The notes below the pieces were generated by a model that worked only from the letters and a program-made list of their open reading frames with translations, did not search any database and was not told where the DNA came from. From Nocardioides rubriscoriae (GTDB lineage: Bacteria > Actinomycetota > Actinomycetes > Propionibacteriales > Nocardioidaceae): a stretch of DNA of 64,000 nt. The position numbers were made by a program, and so were the translations under genes. Where the stretch lies: NCBI RefSeq assembly GCF_008087085.1, contig NZ_VIYJ01000002.1, positions 607,253 to 671,252 on the forward strand, read 5' to 3'. Shown here one piece after another: positions 7,679-16,109 of the stretch; position 1 is the first letter of the stretch; each line of letters opens with the position of its first letter.

Positions 7679-8349
7679 GCCACGCCGTACTCGACCTCGG
7701 GTCGGCCCGTGCCGTAGCGCTGGCCGCGCTGGAGCATCCCCGACTCGGCCAGGTGCTCGAGGTAGCGGCGCGCGGTCACCCGCGAGGCCCCGAGCACAGC
7801 GGCCACCTCGCTGGCCGAGCGCGGCCCGTCGGAGCTGCGGACGACGGACACGACCGCCCGCAGGGTCTCGGCGCTCATCCCCTTCGGCAGCTGGCTGGCG
7901 GCGGGTCGCAGCGCCCCGAGCATCCGGTCGACCTCGTCCTGGACCACCTCGTCGGGCGCGGTCGCGAGCCGGGCACGGAACTCGGCGTACTGCTCGAGGC
8001 GGGCCCGGAAGGTGGCGAAGGTGAACGGCTTGAGCAGGTAGGAGGAGACCCCGTGGGCCATCGCGCGGCGCACGACCTCGGTCTCGCGCGCCGCCGTCAC
8101 CGCGATCACGTCGACGAGGTCGCCGGAGGCCCGCAGGCGTTGCAGCAGGCCCAGGCCGTGGCCGTCGGGCAGGTGCATGTCGAGCAGGACGAGGTCGACG
8201 CTCCCCCGGACGTCGAGCGCGCGGGCCGCCTCCCCGGCGCTGTGCGCGACGGCGGCCAGCGCGAAGCCGTCGACCCGCTCGACGTACGCCGCGTGCGCGC
8301 GGGCGGTGAGCGGGTCGTCCTCGACGACGAGCACCCGCACGTCGCTCAC
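7675..8349 (-). CDS. Response regulator, CitB/DcuR type
   Basis: 224 aa from GTG 8349, which overlaps the kinase stop (GTGA). The receiver domain (residues 1-120) has the acidic pair EDD (10-12), phospho-acceptor D57 (LVLLDMHLPDG) and the conserved Lys in SYLLKPF. The C-terminal part (about 150-215) is a winged helix (SASEVAAVLGASRVTARRYL) as in DcuR/CitB regulators of C4-dicarboxylate or citrate uptake. No transporter gene adjoins it, so the regulated genes probably lie elsewhere. Confidence 0.9.
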   Translation of the reverse strand: MSDVRVLVVEDDPLTARAHAAYVERVDGFALAAVAHSAGEAARALDVRGSVDLVLLDMHLPDGHGLGLLQRLRASGDLVDVIAVTAARETEVVRRAMAHGVSSYLLKPFTFATFRARLEQYAEFRARLATAPDEVVQDEVDRMLGALRPAASQLPKGMSAETLRAVVSVVRSSDGPRSASEVAAVLGASRVTARRYLEHLAESGMLQRGQRYGTGRPEVEYGVA

Positions 8350-9980
8350 GCCCGGACCTCCTCGTCGCGCCGCGCGCCGAGCACGACGGTGAAGGCCGCG
8401 CCCCCGAGGTCGGAGCGCCCGACCCGGACCACTCCCCCGTGCCTGCGTGCGACCTGGTGGACCAGGGCCAAGCCGATGCCACGGCCCTCGGCCTTGGTCG
8501 ACCAGCCGCGCTCGAGGGCGTGGTCGGCCTCCTGCGCGCTGAGCCCGGGCCCGCTGTCCTCGACGGTCACCACCGGGACGCCGTCCTCGCCGCCCAGGAC
8601 GACCCGGACGCGACGCAGGCCTGCCTGCCCGGCCTGCCCGTCGAGGGCGTCGAACGCGTTGTCGACCAGGTTGCCCACGACCGTCACGAGGTCGCGCCCC
8701 GGTACGTCGCCGACCATCGTTCCGCTGACCACGAGCTCGATCCCCCGCTCGCGCGCTGCCGCCGACTTGCCGAGCAGCAGAGCCGAGACCGCCGGGTCGC
8801 CGACCACGCCGACCATCAGGTCGGTGAGCTGCTGGGCCCCCTCGAGCTCCTCGGTCGCGAACTCGATGGCGGTCTGCGGCTCGCCGATCTCGAAGAGGGA
8901 CACCACCGTGTGCAGGCGGTTGGCCGCCTCGTGGTTCTGCGCGCGCAACGCCTCGGTCAGCCCGCGTACGGCGGCCAGCTCGCCGGTCACCGACTGCAGC
9001 TCGGTGCGGTCGCGCAGGCTGACGACGGCGCCGACCGAACGACCGTTCCAGCGGGCCGGGGCCGCGCTCACCACGAGCACCCGGTCGCCGGCGACGTAGA
9101 GGTCGTCGGACTCGGCCTGCCGGCTCAGCGCCGCCGCGACCAGGCCCGGCGCGAGCCCGAGGTCCTGCACCCGGCGACCGACGACGTCGTCGGGCAGGTC
9201 GAGCAGCCGGCGCGCCTCGTCGTTGACCAGCTGCACCTCGCCGTCGGGGTCGACCAGCAGCAGGCCCTCGCGCACGGCGTGCAGGACCGCGGAGTAGTAC
9301 TCGTACATCCGAGTGATCTCGAGCTCGCCCATGCCGTGGGTCTGGCGTCGCAGCCGCCGGCTCAGCAGCCACACCCCGAGCAGGCCGAACCCCAGCACCG
9401 GCGCGGAGGCCGCGCCGATCGAGACGACGTCGTCGACCAGACGGTCCTGGATCGAGGAGATCGTGATGCCGACCGACACCAGCGCGACCACCCGGTCGGC
9501 GCTGTCGCGCACCGGCACCACCGCGCGCATCGAGGGTCCCAGGGTGCCGGCGTACTCCTGGGTGAAGGTGCCTCCCTGCGGGGCGTCGCCCAGGTCGCCG
9601 ATGAACGGCTTGCCGATGTTGGCGGGGTCGGGGTGCGCGAACCGGGTCCGGTCGAGCGCCATGATCGTGATGAAGTCGACGCCGGTGTCGGCGCGCACCT
9701 GCTCGGCGAACGGCTGCAGCCGCGCCGACGGGTCGGCGTCGGCCAGGGCGTCGAGCACCGTCGGCGAGTCGGCCACCGCGCGCGCGACCGCCAGCGACCG
9801 GTCGGTCGCCTCGGACCGTGCGTCGCCGCGGGCGTCGTACGACGCGACGCCGAGCAGTGCCAGCACCAGCAGGACGACCACGCCGACCTGGAGCACCAGC
9901 ATCTGCCGGGCGACCGGGACCGCTCGGGCGCGGCGAGCCTCACGACCCCCACGACGCTGACGACGCTGGCGACCCACCAT
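8346..9980 (-). CDS. Sensor histidine kinase, CitA/DcuS type
   Basis: 544 aa. Membrane segments at about 28-47 and 184-206 flank a periplasmic Cache/PASp sensor domain (about 50-180) of the citrate/C4-dicarboxylate type. A cytoplasmic PAS domain (about 225-330) follows. The phospho-acceptor box AQNHEAANRLHTV (H350) is SpoB-like. The ATPase domain has VGNLVDNAFDAL (N box), EDSGPGL (G1) and GRGIGLALV (G2). It is cotranscribed with the response regulator downstream. Ligand identity is not shown, but the family binds carboxylates. Confidence 0.9.
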   Translation of the reverse strand: MVGRQRRQRRGGREARRARAVPVARQMLVLQVGVVVLLVLALLGVASYDARGDARSEATDRSLAVARAVADSPTVLDALADADPSARLQPFAEQVRADTGVDFITIMALDRTRFAHPDPANIGKPFIGDLGDAPQGGTFTQEYAGTLGPSMRAVVPVRDSADRVVALVSVGITISSIQDRLVDDVVSIGAASAPVLGFGLLGVWLLSRRLRRQTHGMGELEITRMYEYYSAVLHAVREGLLLVDPDGEVQLVNDEARRLLDLPDDVVGRRVQDLGLAPGLVAAALSRQAESDDLYVAGDRVLVVSAAPARWNGRSVGAVVSLRDRTELQSVTGELAAVRGLTEALRAQNHEAANRLHTVVSLFEIGEPQTAIEFATEELEGAQQLTDLMVGVVGDPAVSALLLGKSAAARERGIELVVSGTMVGDVPGRDLVTVVGNLVDNAFDALDGQAGQAGLRRVRVVLGGEDGVPVVTVEDSGPGLSAQEADHALERGWSTKAEGRGIGLALVHQVARRHGGVVRVGRSDLGGAAFTVVLGARRDEEVRA

Positions 9981-10054
9981 TCGCGCATCATCGCCCAGAT
10001 CCGGTCGCGGGGCACCTCGCGCCTGTGCGCACCCGTCCGGCTACGTCCTGTAGG

Positions 10055-10076
10055 TTGATACCTAATACTGTTAGGT
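10055..10076 (+). promoter_or_regulatory. TetR operator and promoter elements
   Basis: ACCTAATACTGTTAGGT (10060-10076) is a perfect 6-bp inverted repeat around a 5-bp spacer. TTGATA (10055-10060) abuts it as a possible -35. It lies just upstream of the TetR start at 10090 and between two divergent genes, the usual place for an autoregulatory operator. Confidence 0.65.
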
Positions 10077-10089
10077 AAGGACGTGATCC

Positions 10090-10662
10090 ATGACCACCCG
10101 CACCCCGCTGACCCGGGCCCGGCTGGCGACGGTCGGCGCCGAGCTCGCCGACGAGGTCGGCTTCGAGCACGTCACGGCGTCCGAGGTCGCCCGACGCTGC
10201 GGCGTCCGGGTCGCCAGCCTCTACTCCCACGTCAGGGACGCTGACGACCTGCGTGCGCTGGTCTGCCTGCTCGCCCTCGACGAGCTGGCCGACCGCGCGT
10301 CCGCCGCGGTGGCCGGACGGGCCGGTGCCGAGGCGCTGGCCGCGCTCGCCGGCGCCTACCGCGACTACGCCCGCGCGCACCCGGGTCGTTACGCCGCGAT
10401 GCGGCACCGGCTCGACCCGGCGACGGCCGCGGCCAGTGCCGGGCCCCGGCACGCCGACCTCACCCGGGCCGCCCTGCGCGGCTACGGCCTCGACGCGGAC
10501 GGCGAGACCCACGCCGTACGCCTGTTCGGCGGGCTGGTCCACGGCTTCGTGACCCTCGAGCTCGCCGGCGCCTTCGACCACAGCGACCCCTCGCCCGAGG
10601 TCTCGTGGGAGTGGTCGTTGACCGCCCTCGACGCGACCCTCACCGGATGGAGCACCCGATGA
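10090..10662 (+). CDS. TetR-family transcriptional regulator
   Basis: 190 aa. The N-terminal helix-turn-helix spans about residues 10-55 (FEHVTASEVARRCGVRVASL, then YSHVRD). The C-terminal half (LFGGLVHGFVTLELAGAF) matches the TetR_C_33/WHG-type ligand domain. A palindromic operator precedes it. The gene overlaps the SGNH hydrolase gene by ATGA, so the two form an operon and the regulator probably controls the hydrolase. The inducer is unknown. Confidence 0.9.
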   Translation: MTTRTPLTRARLATVGAELADEVGFEHVTASEVARRCGVRVASLYSHVRDADDLRALVCLLALDELADRASAAVAGRAGAEALAALAGAYRDYARAHPGRYAAMRHRLDPATAAASAGPRHADLTRAALRGYGLDADGETHAVRLFGGLVHGFVTLELAGAFDHSDPSPEVSWEWSLTALDATLTGWSTR

Positions 10663-11837
10663 ACGCCCCTGCCGACCTGACGACCACCACCGGGGACGCC
10701 CTCGCCGCGCTCGTGCGCGGCGCCGGCGACCTCGAGCCCACCGCGCGCGGCCTCCTCCCCCACCGGTTGCCCGCGTGGGCACGCGCCCAGTGCCCCGACG
10801 GCCAGCTGGCGCTGGTCGAGGCGCAGCCCTCCGGCGTGCGCGTCGCCTTCGCCACCACCGCGACCCGCGTCGAGCTCGAGGCCGTGCCGACCAAGCGCGT
10901 GTACGCCGGGGCCCCACCGCGGCCCGACGGCGTCTACGACCTGGTCGTCGACGGGGTCCCGGCCGGCCGGGGCAGCGTGCCCGGCGGCGACGTGATGACG
11001 GTGGACCTGATGACCGGCGCCGCGGCCGTCGAGCCGGGCCCGTCGGGGACGGTGTGCTGGTCCGACCTGCCCGGCGCGACGAAGCACGTCGAGGTCTGGC
11101 TGCCCCACGACGAGCGCACCGAGCTGGTCGCCCTGCGCACCGACGCCCCGGTGGTGCCGCTGCCCGACCATGCCCGTCGTACGTGGGTCCACCACGGCAG
11201 CTCCATCAGCCAGGGGTCCGGTGCCGCCACCCCCACCGGCACCTGGCCCGCGGTGGCCGCCGCGCTCGGTGGCGTCGACCTCGTCAACGTCGGGCTGGGT
11301 GGCAGCGCGCTGCTCGACCCGTTCGTCGGGCGGGTCCTGCGCGACACCCCCGCCGACCTGCTGAGCCTCAAGCTCGGCATCAACGTCGTCAACACCGACC
11401 TCATGCGCAGGCGCGCGTTCGGGCCCGCGGTCCACGGCCTGCTCGACACGATCCGCGAGGGCCACCCCGACACACCGCTGCTTCTCGTCTCGCCGGTGCT
11501 CTGCCCGATCCACGAGACCACGCCCGGCCCGAGCGTCCCCGACCCCGAGGCCCTGGCCGCGGGCTCACTGGCCTTCAGCGCCGCCGGCGACCCGGCCGAG
11601 GTCGCTGCCGGCAAGCTCACGCTGGCCGTGGTCCGCGACGAGCTGGCGACCGTGGTGGCGCAGCGCGCCGACGACCACCTCGTCCTGCTCGACGGGCGCG
11701 ACCTCTACGGCGAGGCCGACCACGAACGGCTGCCGCTGCCCGACCGGCTGCACCCCGACGCCGCGACCCACCGGCTCATCGGCGAGCGGTTCGCGGCGTA
11801 CGCCTTCGCCGACGCGGGCCCGTTCGCGGCGGGGTGA
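10659..11837 (+). CDS. SGNH/GDSL-type esterase with N-terminal beta-sandwich domain
   Basis: 392 aa, without signal peptide, so cytoplasmic. The N-terminal domain (about 1-175) resembles the beta-sandwich preceding SGNH domains in two-domain esterases. The SGNH domain begins with block I WVHHGSSISQGSG (catalytic Ser), then GLGGSALLDP (oxyanion Gly), LKLGINVVN (Asn block) and DRLHPDAATH (Asp-His). The order and spacing indicate an active carbohydrate or acyl esterase, with unknown substrate. It starts in the TetR stop codon and is probably repressed by that regulator. Confidence 0.8.
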   Translation: MNAPADLTTTTGDALAALVRGAGDLEPTARGLLPHRLPAWARAQCPDGQLALVEAQPSGVRVAFATTATRVELEAVPTKRVYAGAPPRPDGVYDLVVDGVPAGRGSVPGGDVMTVDLMTGAAAVEPGPSGTVCWSDLPGATKHVEVWLPHDERTELVALRTDAPVVPLPDHARRTWVHHGSSISQGSGAATPTGTWPAVAAALGGVDLVNVGLGGSALLDPFVGRVLRDTPADLLSLKLGINVVNTDLMRRRAFGPAVHGLLDTIREGHPDTPLLLVSPVLCPIHETTPGPSVPDPEALAAGSLAFSAAGDPAEVAAGKLTLAVVRDELATVVAQRADDHLVLLDGRDLYGEADHERLPLPDRLHPDAATHRLIGERFAAYAFADAGPFAAG

Positions 11838-11852
11838 CCAGGACGGGCCCGC

Positions 11853-12518
11853 TCAGGGAGCGGTGCTCTCTCCCGGACGTCCGACCGGTCGGGGCGTGGC
11901 CGCGCTCGTGCGGAGGGCGAGGCCGTCGACGCGCACGGGGGCCTTGCTGCGGGTCACGATCCGCAGCGTCCCCGTCGCCGGGGAGGCGAACCTCTTGATC
12001 GCGGCGATCCGTTGCGTGCGCGGTGCCCCGCGACCCGAGATCGTCGCCAGCCGGGTCCGGCCGAGGAAGACGTCGACGCTGCCGAGGTCGCGGCCGTTGC
12101 TCAGCACCAGGGCCAGGGACGTCGCCCCGCGGACGGGGTACTCCATGACCGGCGACTCCACGATCGCGAACTCCACGAGCTCACCGGTCGGCGCGGGGAC
12201 CTCGATCGTCAACGCGCCGGAGGCGCGCGCCGACGCGCCCTCCTGCGGGGCGCGGTCGAGGCGACCGACCAGCCCGGCGAGGTCGAGGTGATAGGCGGCG
12301 TACGACGACGGCGCGACGCGCCGGCGCAGGCCCTCGTGGCGCGCCTGCACCGGCTGGGCGACGGGGCTCCAGACGGCACCCGGGTCGGCGGCCAGGGCCA
12401 CCGGCGCCGGGGCGGGGGCTCCGACGGCAGGGACCGGGACGACGGACGCGAGGCCCGCCAGGACCCCGAGGACCAAGACGGACGAGAGCACGGGACGAGA
12501 GCGCGGAGCAGACGACAT
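11853..12518 (-). CDS. Secreted protein resembling a metalloprotease prodomain and C-terminal tail without the protease core
   Basis: 221 aa with a signal peptide (residues 1-34, ending VPAVGA). Residues 45-130 contain RRRVAPSSYAAYHLDLAGL, APQEG and ELVEFAIVESPVMEYPVRG, which recall the propeptide preceding secreted reprolysin-like zinc proteases (F.v..SPVM). Where the HExxH catalytic domain should follow, the protein moves directly to a short beta-rich segment (LALVLSNGRDLGSVDVFLGR) and ends. No zinc motif is present. It may be a deletion remnant or a stand-alone inhibitor-like prodomain. Recognition is by eye and tentative. Confidence 0.5.
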   Translation of the reverse strand: MSSAPRSRPVLSSVLVLGVLAGLASVVPVPAVGAPAPAPVALAADPGAVWSPVAQPVQARHEGLRRRVAPSSYAAYHLDLAGLVGRLDRAPQEGASARASGALTIEVPAPTGELVEFAIVESPVMEYPVRGATSLALVLSNGRDLGSVDVFLGRTRLATISGRGAPRTQRIAAIKRFASPATGTLRIVTRSKAPVRVDGLALRTSAATPRPVGRPGESTAP

Positions 12519-12647
12519 CAGTGGTCCTTCGGGAGGCGGTGACCCGCAATCTAGGGCCGGCCAGCACTCCCCCGGAGTGTTTCTCGTCTGCTCGGCTTCA
12601 TGCCTAGGAACGTAGAGGACCGGCGTCGCTGCTGCCAGGCTCGACCC

Positions 12648-13100
12648 ATGACAGACGACCACGGACAGCCCGACCCCGAGCACCAGCGACCCGACGGGGT
12701 CACCGACGCCACCGTCGAGGCCCTGGGCAAGCTGTCGGCCGCGCTCGACCACGTCGAGGACGCACGAGGACACCTCTACGCCTTCCACCGGCTCTGCGGC
12801 AGCGCCGAGACCACCCTGGAGGAGGCCACCGCGATGATCCGTGCCGCTGGCCACGACGACGTCGCCGACGCCCTCGACCGCGACGTCCTGGGCCGCAACC
12901 CGCTGCCGGGGATGTGGTCGTTCCAGATGGTCGAGGCCTACGACGACGGCTACTACGCCGCGGCCAAGGGCATCCAGCAGCAGGCGATCGACGACCTCGT
13001 CGGCGGCAAGCGCCACCTGTTCGAGGCCGAGATGAAGGAGCTGCGCCGCACCCGGGGGCGCGCGGGCCACGAGGCGACCCCGGACGACGTCGACGCCTGA
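12648..13100 (+). CDS. Conserved actinobacterial protein of unknown function
   Basis: 150 aa, cytoplasmic, mostly alpha-helical. The helices ALGKLSAALDHVEDARGHLY and ETTLEEATAMIRAAGHDDVA, followed by LLGRNPLPG-like VLGRNPLPGMWSFQ and a long amphipathic C-terminal helix, look like a compact helical protein. The sequence is well supported by codon bias. No catalytic or binding motif is visible. It lies between the divergent secreted prodomain-like gene and the lipoprotein cyclophilin. Function not assigned. Confidence 0.75.
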   Translation: MTDDHGQPDPEHQRPDGVTDATVEALGKLSAALDHVEDARGHLYAFHRLCGSAETTLEEATAMIRAAGHDDVADALDRDVLGRNPLPGMWSFQMVEAYDDGYYAAAKGIQQQAIDDLVGGKRHLFEAEMKELRRTRGRAGHEATPDDVDA

Positions 13101-13147
13101 CCACCACCGCGTGCGGGACCGTTCACGGGACCCTCAGCCTGCTCACC

Positions 13148-13153
13148 TACGAT
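13148..13153 (+). promoter_or_regulatory. -10 element of a leaderless promoter
   Basis: TACGAT lies 7 nt before the ATG at 13161, so transcription would begin at or next to the start codon. No ribosome site precedes that ATG. Confidence 0.5.
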
Positions 13154-13160
13154 CACCGCC

Positions 13161-14489
13161 ATGGTGAAGCGACGCTGGTCCCGTTCCCTCGCAGTGGTGG
13201 CAGCCCTGGTGCTCGCGTCCGGCCTCGCGGCGTGCGGCGACGACAACGGCGACGGCGACGGCGGCTCTACCGCGTCCGACGCCCCAGCGGCCCAGCGCAC
13301 CCACGCCGCCCAGCCCGAGGACCCCGCCGGCGCCCCGTGCACCTACTCCCCCACGGGCGAGCCGGCCAAGCCCGTCGACCCGCCGGCGACGACCGCGGCG
13401 TACTCCGGCTCGGTGGCGGTCACGATCGAGACCGGTGTGGGCGACCTCGCGGCCACCCTCGACGCCGCCGCGACCCCGTGCACGGTCAACTCCTTCACCT
13501 CCCTGGCGAGCCAGGGCTACTTCGACGACACGTCCTGCCACCGGCTCACCACGTCGGGCATCTACGTGCTGCAGTGCGGCGACCCGACCGGCACCGGCGC
13601 CGGTGGCCCGGGCTACGCCTTCGGCGACGAGCTGACCGGTTCGGAGACCTACGCGGCCGGCACGCTCGCGATGGCCAACGCCGGGCCCGGCACCAACGGG
13701 TCGCCGTTCTTCGTGGTCTACCAGGACTCCCCGCTGCCCCCGAGCTACACCGTCTTCGGGACGATCGACGACGCCTCGGTCGCCGTGGTCGCCGACGTGG
13801 CCAAGGCCGGCACCGACGACGCCAACGGGCCCGGTGACGGCGCTCCCAAGACCGCGGTCGACATCTCCTTCGTCGAGGTCGGTCAGGCGACCGACGCGCC
13901 GCCGTCCGACGCCGACTCCGCGACGACCGCACCGGCCGGCACGTGCACCTACACCCCCGACGGCACCGCCGGCGCCGACGCCGTCGACCTCCCGCCGGCA
14001 GAGCCCACCGTCAAGGGCGAGGTGGCCGGCGTGATCACCACCGACGTCGGCCGGATCCCGATCACCCTCGACGCGAAGCAGGCCCCCTGCACCGTCGGCT
14101 CCTTCGTCTCGCTGGCCGAGCAGGGCTACTTCGACGGCGTCGCGTGCCACCGCCTCACCACGCAGGGCATCCTCGTCCTGCAGTGCGGCGATCCCACGGG
14201 CACCGGTGGCGGCGGTCCGGGCTACTCGTTCCCCGACGAGCTCTCCGGCACCGAGACCTACCCGACCGGCACCCTCGCCATGGCCAACGCCGGACCCGAC
14301 ACCAACGGGTCGCAGTTCTTCATCGTCTACGGCAAGACGCCGCTGCCGCCGTCGTACACCGTGTTCGGCACGGTGGCACCGTCCGGGGTCAAGGTCGTCG
14401 AGAAGGTCGCGGCGGCCGGGGTGAAGGGCGGCGGGTCCGACGGCCCCCCGAAGACACCGATCACCTTCACCAAGGTCGCGATCTCCTAG
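13161..14489 (+). CDS. Lipoprotein with two tandem cyclophilin-type peptidyl-prolyl isomerase domains
   Basis: 442 aa. The lipobox GLAAC puts lipidated C25 at the outer membrane face. Two cyclophilin domains lie at about 80-240 and 285-442, each preceded by a CTY(S/T)P-type segment. Both keep the His-Arg pair (CHRLTT), the Gln of LQCGDPTGTG and MANAGP. Domain 2 keeps GSQFFIVY, but domain 1 has GSPFFVVY, so the residue equivalent to human CypA Gln111 is Pro182. Domain 1 is therefore probably weakened as an enzyme. The role would be extracytoplasmic protein folding. A leaderless promoter precedes it. Confidence 0.9.
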   Translation: MVKRRWSRSLAVVAALVLASGLAACGDDNGDGDGGSTASDAPAAQRTHAAQPEDPAGAPCTYSPTGEPAKPVDPPATTAAYSGSVAVTIETGVGDLAATLDAAATPCTVNSFTSLASQGYFDDTSCHRLTTSGIYVLQCGDPTGTGAGGPGYAFGDELTGSETYAAGTLAMANAGPGTNGSPFFVVYQDSPLPPSYTVFGTIDDASVAVVADVAKAGTDDANGPGDGAPKTAVDISFVEVGQATDAPPSDADSATTAPAGTCTYTPDGTAGADAVDLPPAEPTVKGEVAGVITTDVGRIPITLDAKQAPCTVGSFVSLAEQGYFDGVACHRLTTQGILVLQCGDPTGTGGGGPGYSFPDELSGTETYPTGTLAMANAGPDTNGSQFFIVYGKTPLPPSYTVFGTVAPSGVKVVEKVAAAGVKGGGSDGPPKTPITFTKVAIS

Positions 14490-14581
14490 CGGTCCCCGCG
14501 ACGCCGGTCGAGGTCGGCCGTAGCCGGCACCTCGATCGCCGCGGTGCTCGACCCTCCTGCCAGCGGGGCGCACCGCCCCTG

Positions 14582-15478
14582 TCAGAGCGGCCAGGTGACG
14601 CCGCTGAGCTCCTCCGAGCGCACCCACAGCGCCTTGGCCAGGTCGGGGTCGAGCGCGGCGCGGCTGCGGCCGACCCCGGTCGGCCACCCGTTCATCTCGC
14701 GCAGGCGGTGGGGCCCGACGTAGGTGTTGCCCGGCACGTCCATCGTGGCGGCGTACAGCGTCGGCAGCGCACCCTGGGCCGGCTTCATGCCGACCAGGCC
14801 GTGCCCCCACGAGCCGACCCACGCGAACCACCCGTCGCCGCTGCTCGAGGTGATCGAGGTCGCGGTGCTGCCCGGGTGGGCACCGGTGGCACGCAGCGTC
14901 GAGCCCGCCGCGGTGAGCCGGCGCTGCAGCTCGGCCAGGAACAGCATGGTGGCCAGCTTGGACGCGCCGTAGGCGCCGTAGGGCGAGTACCCCCGCTGCT
15001 GCCAGTCGAGGTCGTCGAGGCGCAGGTCGCCGTGCCGGTGGCTCTGCGAGGACACCACGACCACGCGGTCGGTCAACCGTGGCAGCAGCAGGTTGGCCAG
15101 GGCGAAGTGGCCCAGGTGGTTGGTCGCGAGCTGCAGCTCGACGCCGTCGACGCTGCGCGTGAACGGGACGCCGAGGATGCCCGCGTTGTTGACCAGCACG
15201 TCGACCGCGCCGACCTCGTCGGCGAAGCGGCGCACCGACGACAGGTCCGACACGTCGAGGACGCGCACCTCGACGCTGCCGTCGACCCGGCCGATGTCAC
15301 GTGCCGCCGCGGCGCCCTTGTCGGCGTTGCGGCAGGCCAGCACGACGTGGGCACCGCGCTGCGCGAGGGTGCGCGCGGTCTCGAGGCCCACGCCGCTGTT
15401 GGCGCCGGTCACGACGAAGCGACGCCCGTCCTGCCCTGGTACGGCGGACCACGGACCCGCGCGCCCGGCCCGCGCCAT
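14582..15478 (-). CDS. Short-chain dehydrogenase/reductase, retinol-dehydrogenase-like
   Basis: 298 aa. NAD(P) motif TGANSGVG (residues 24-31), LDVSD for the adenine-binding Asp, NNAG, catalytic Ser in VVVSSQSH and YGASK (YxxxK). The length and the TNHLGHFALANLLLP segment match the RDH11/protochlorophyllide-reductase-like SDR subgroup, which acts on lipophilic aldehydes and ketones. It begins one base into the OsmC stop (TGATG), so the two are cotranscribed. Substrate unknown. Confidence 0.9.
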   Translation of the reverse strand: MARAGRAGPWSAVPGQDGRRFVVTGANSGVGLETARTLAQRGAHVVLACRNADKGAAAARDIGRVDGSVEVRVLDVSDLSSVRRFADEVGAVDVLVNNAGILGVPFTRSVDGVELQLATNHLGHFALANLLLPRLTDRVVVVSSQSHRHGDLRLDDLDWQQRGYSPYGAYGASKLATMLFLAELQRRLTAAGSTLRATGAHPGSTATSITSSSGDGWFAWVGSWGHGLVGMKPAQGALPTLYAATMDVPGNTYVGPHRLREMNGWPTGVGRSRAALDPDLAKALWVRSEELSGVTWPL

Positions 15479-15972
15479 CAGTGGCCCGAGTCCGAGGTGC
15501 CGTCGGTGCCGTCGGTGCTGTCGGTGCTGTCGGTGCTGTCGGTGCCGGCGACGACGTAGGCCACGTCGGTGCCGAGCCCGACGGTGCGCGAGACCGTGCA
15601 GATGCGGTCGTGGGTCTGCTGCACGAAGCGCGGCAGGCTGGCCCGCGCGGCGTCGCCGCCCTCCCCGTCGGGGAAGACCGTGTCGAAGAGCAGACGCAGG
15701 TCCTGCATCCGGCCACCGGTCTCGTCACGGACCTTGTGGCCCTCGGCGACGACGTCGAAGCGGACCGGCTCGGCCCGGCGGCCGGTGAGCTCCTCGACGT
15801 TGACCGCCGCGCAGCCGGCGAGCGCGGCGAGCAGCAGCTCGACCGGGGTGAAGTCGGTGTCACCGACACCGACGTCGAGGGTGCCGCCGGCGGCGTTGGT
15901 GATCCGGAAGGCACCCGGGCCCACCCGGGTCAGGGAGACGCTGCGCAGGCTGTCGGAGTCGGTGCTCGTCAT
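15478..15972 (-). CDS. OsmC/Ohr-family protein
   Basis: 164 aa. The OsmC fold is shown by FTPVELLLAALAGCAAVNVE with the first redox Cys and RICTVSRTV with the second, the pair that reduces organic hydroperoxides in this family. The C-terminal 23 residues are a low-complexity (TDS)n tail encoded by 9-bp repeats, outside the fold. It is first in a two-gene operon with the SDR. A hairpin-rich, GGGACC-repeated stretch of 137 bp separates it from the divergent reductase gene. Confidence 0.85.
   Translation of the reverse strand: MTSTDSDSLRSVSLTRVGPGAFRITNAAGGTLDVGVGDTDFTPVELLLAALAGCAAVNVEELTGRRAEPVRFDVVAEGHKVRDETGGRMQDLRLLFDTVFPDGEGGDAARASLPRFVQQTHDRICTVSRTVGLGTDVAYVVAGTDSTDSTDSTDGTDGTSDSGH
15497..15546. 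repeat. 9-bp tandem repeat in the 3' end of the OsmC gene
   Basis: The unit TGCTGTCGG, with TGCCGTCGG variants, is repeated about five times. It encodes the Thr-Asp-Ser tail. The 3n unit length keeps the frame if the copy number changes. Confidence 0.85.
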
Positions 15973-16050
15973 GACGCACAGGTTGCCACGCCGACGTCAC
16001 GCCCTCCGCACGGTCCAGGCCACCGGCCCGGGCGACGGCCGGGACCGGCC

Positions 16051-16066
16051 GGGACCGGGCGGTCCC
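16051..16066. promoter_or_regulatory. GC-rich inverted repeat between divergent genes
   Basis: GGGACC (16051-16056) and GGTCCC (16061-16066) form a perfect 6-bp stem around GGGC, inside a run of related GGGACC units. It lies between the OsmC and reductase starts. A regulatory role is only suggested by position. Confidence 0.35.
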
Positions 16067-16109
16067 GGGCGGGACCAGCCGGTCGCGTCGGGCGTGGCAG
16101 GGTGACCAG

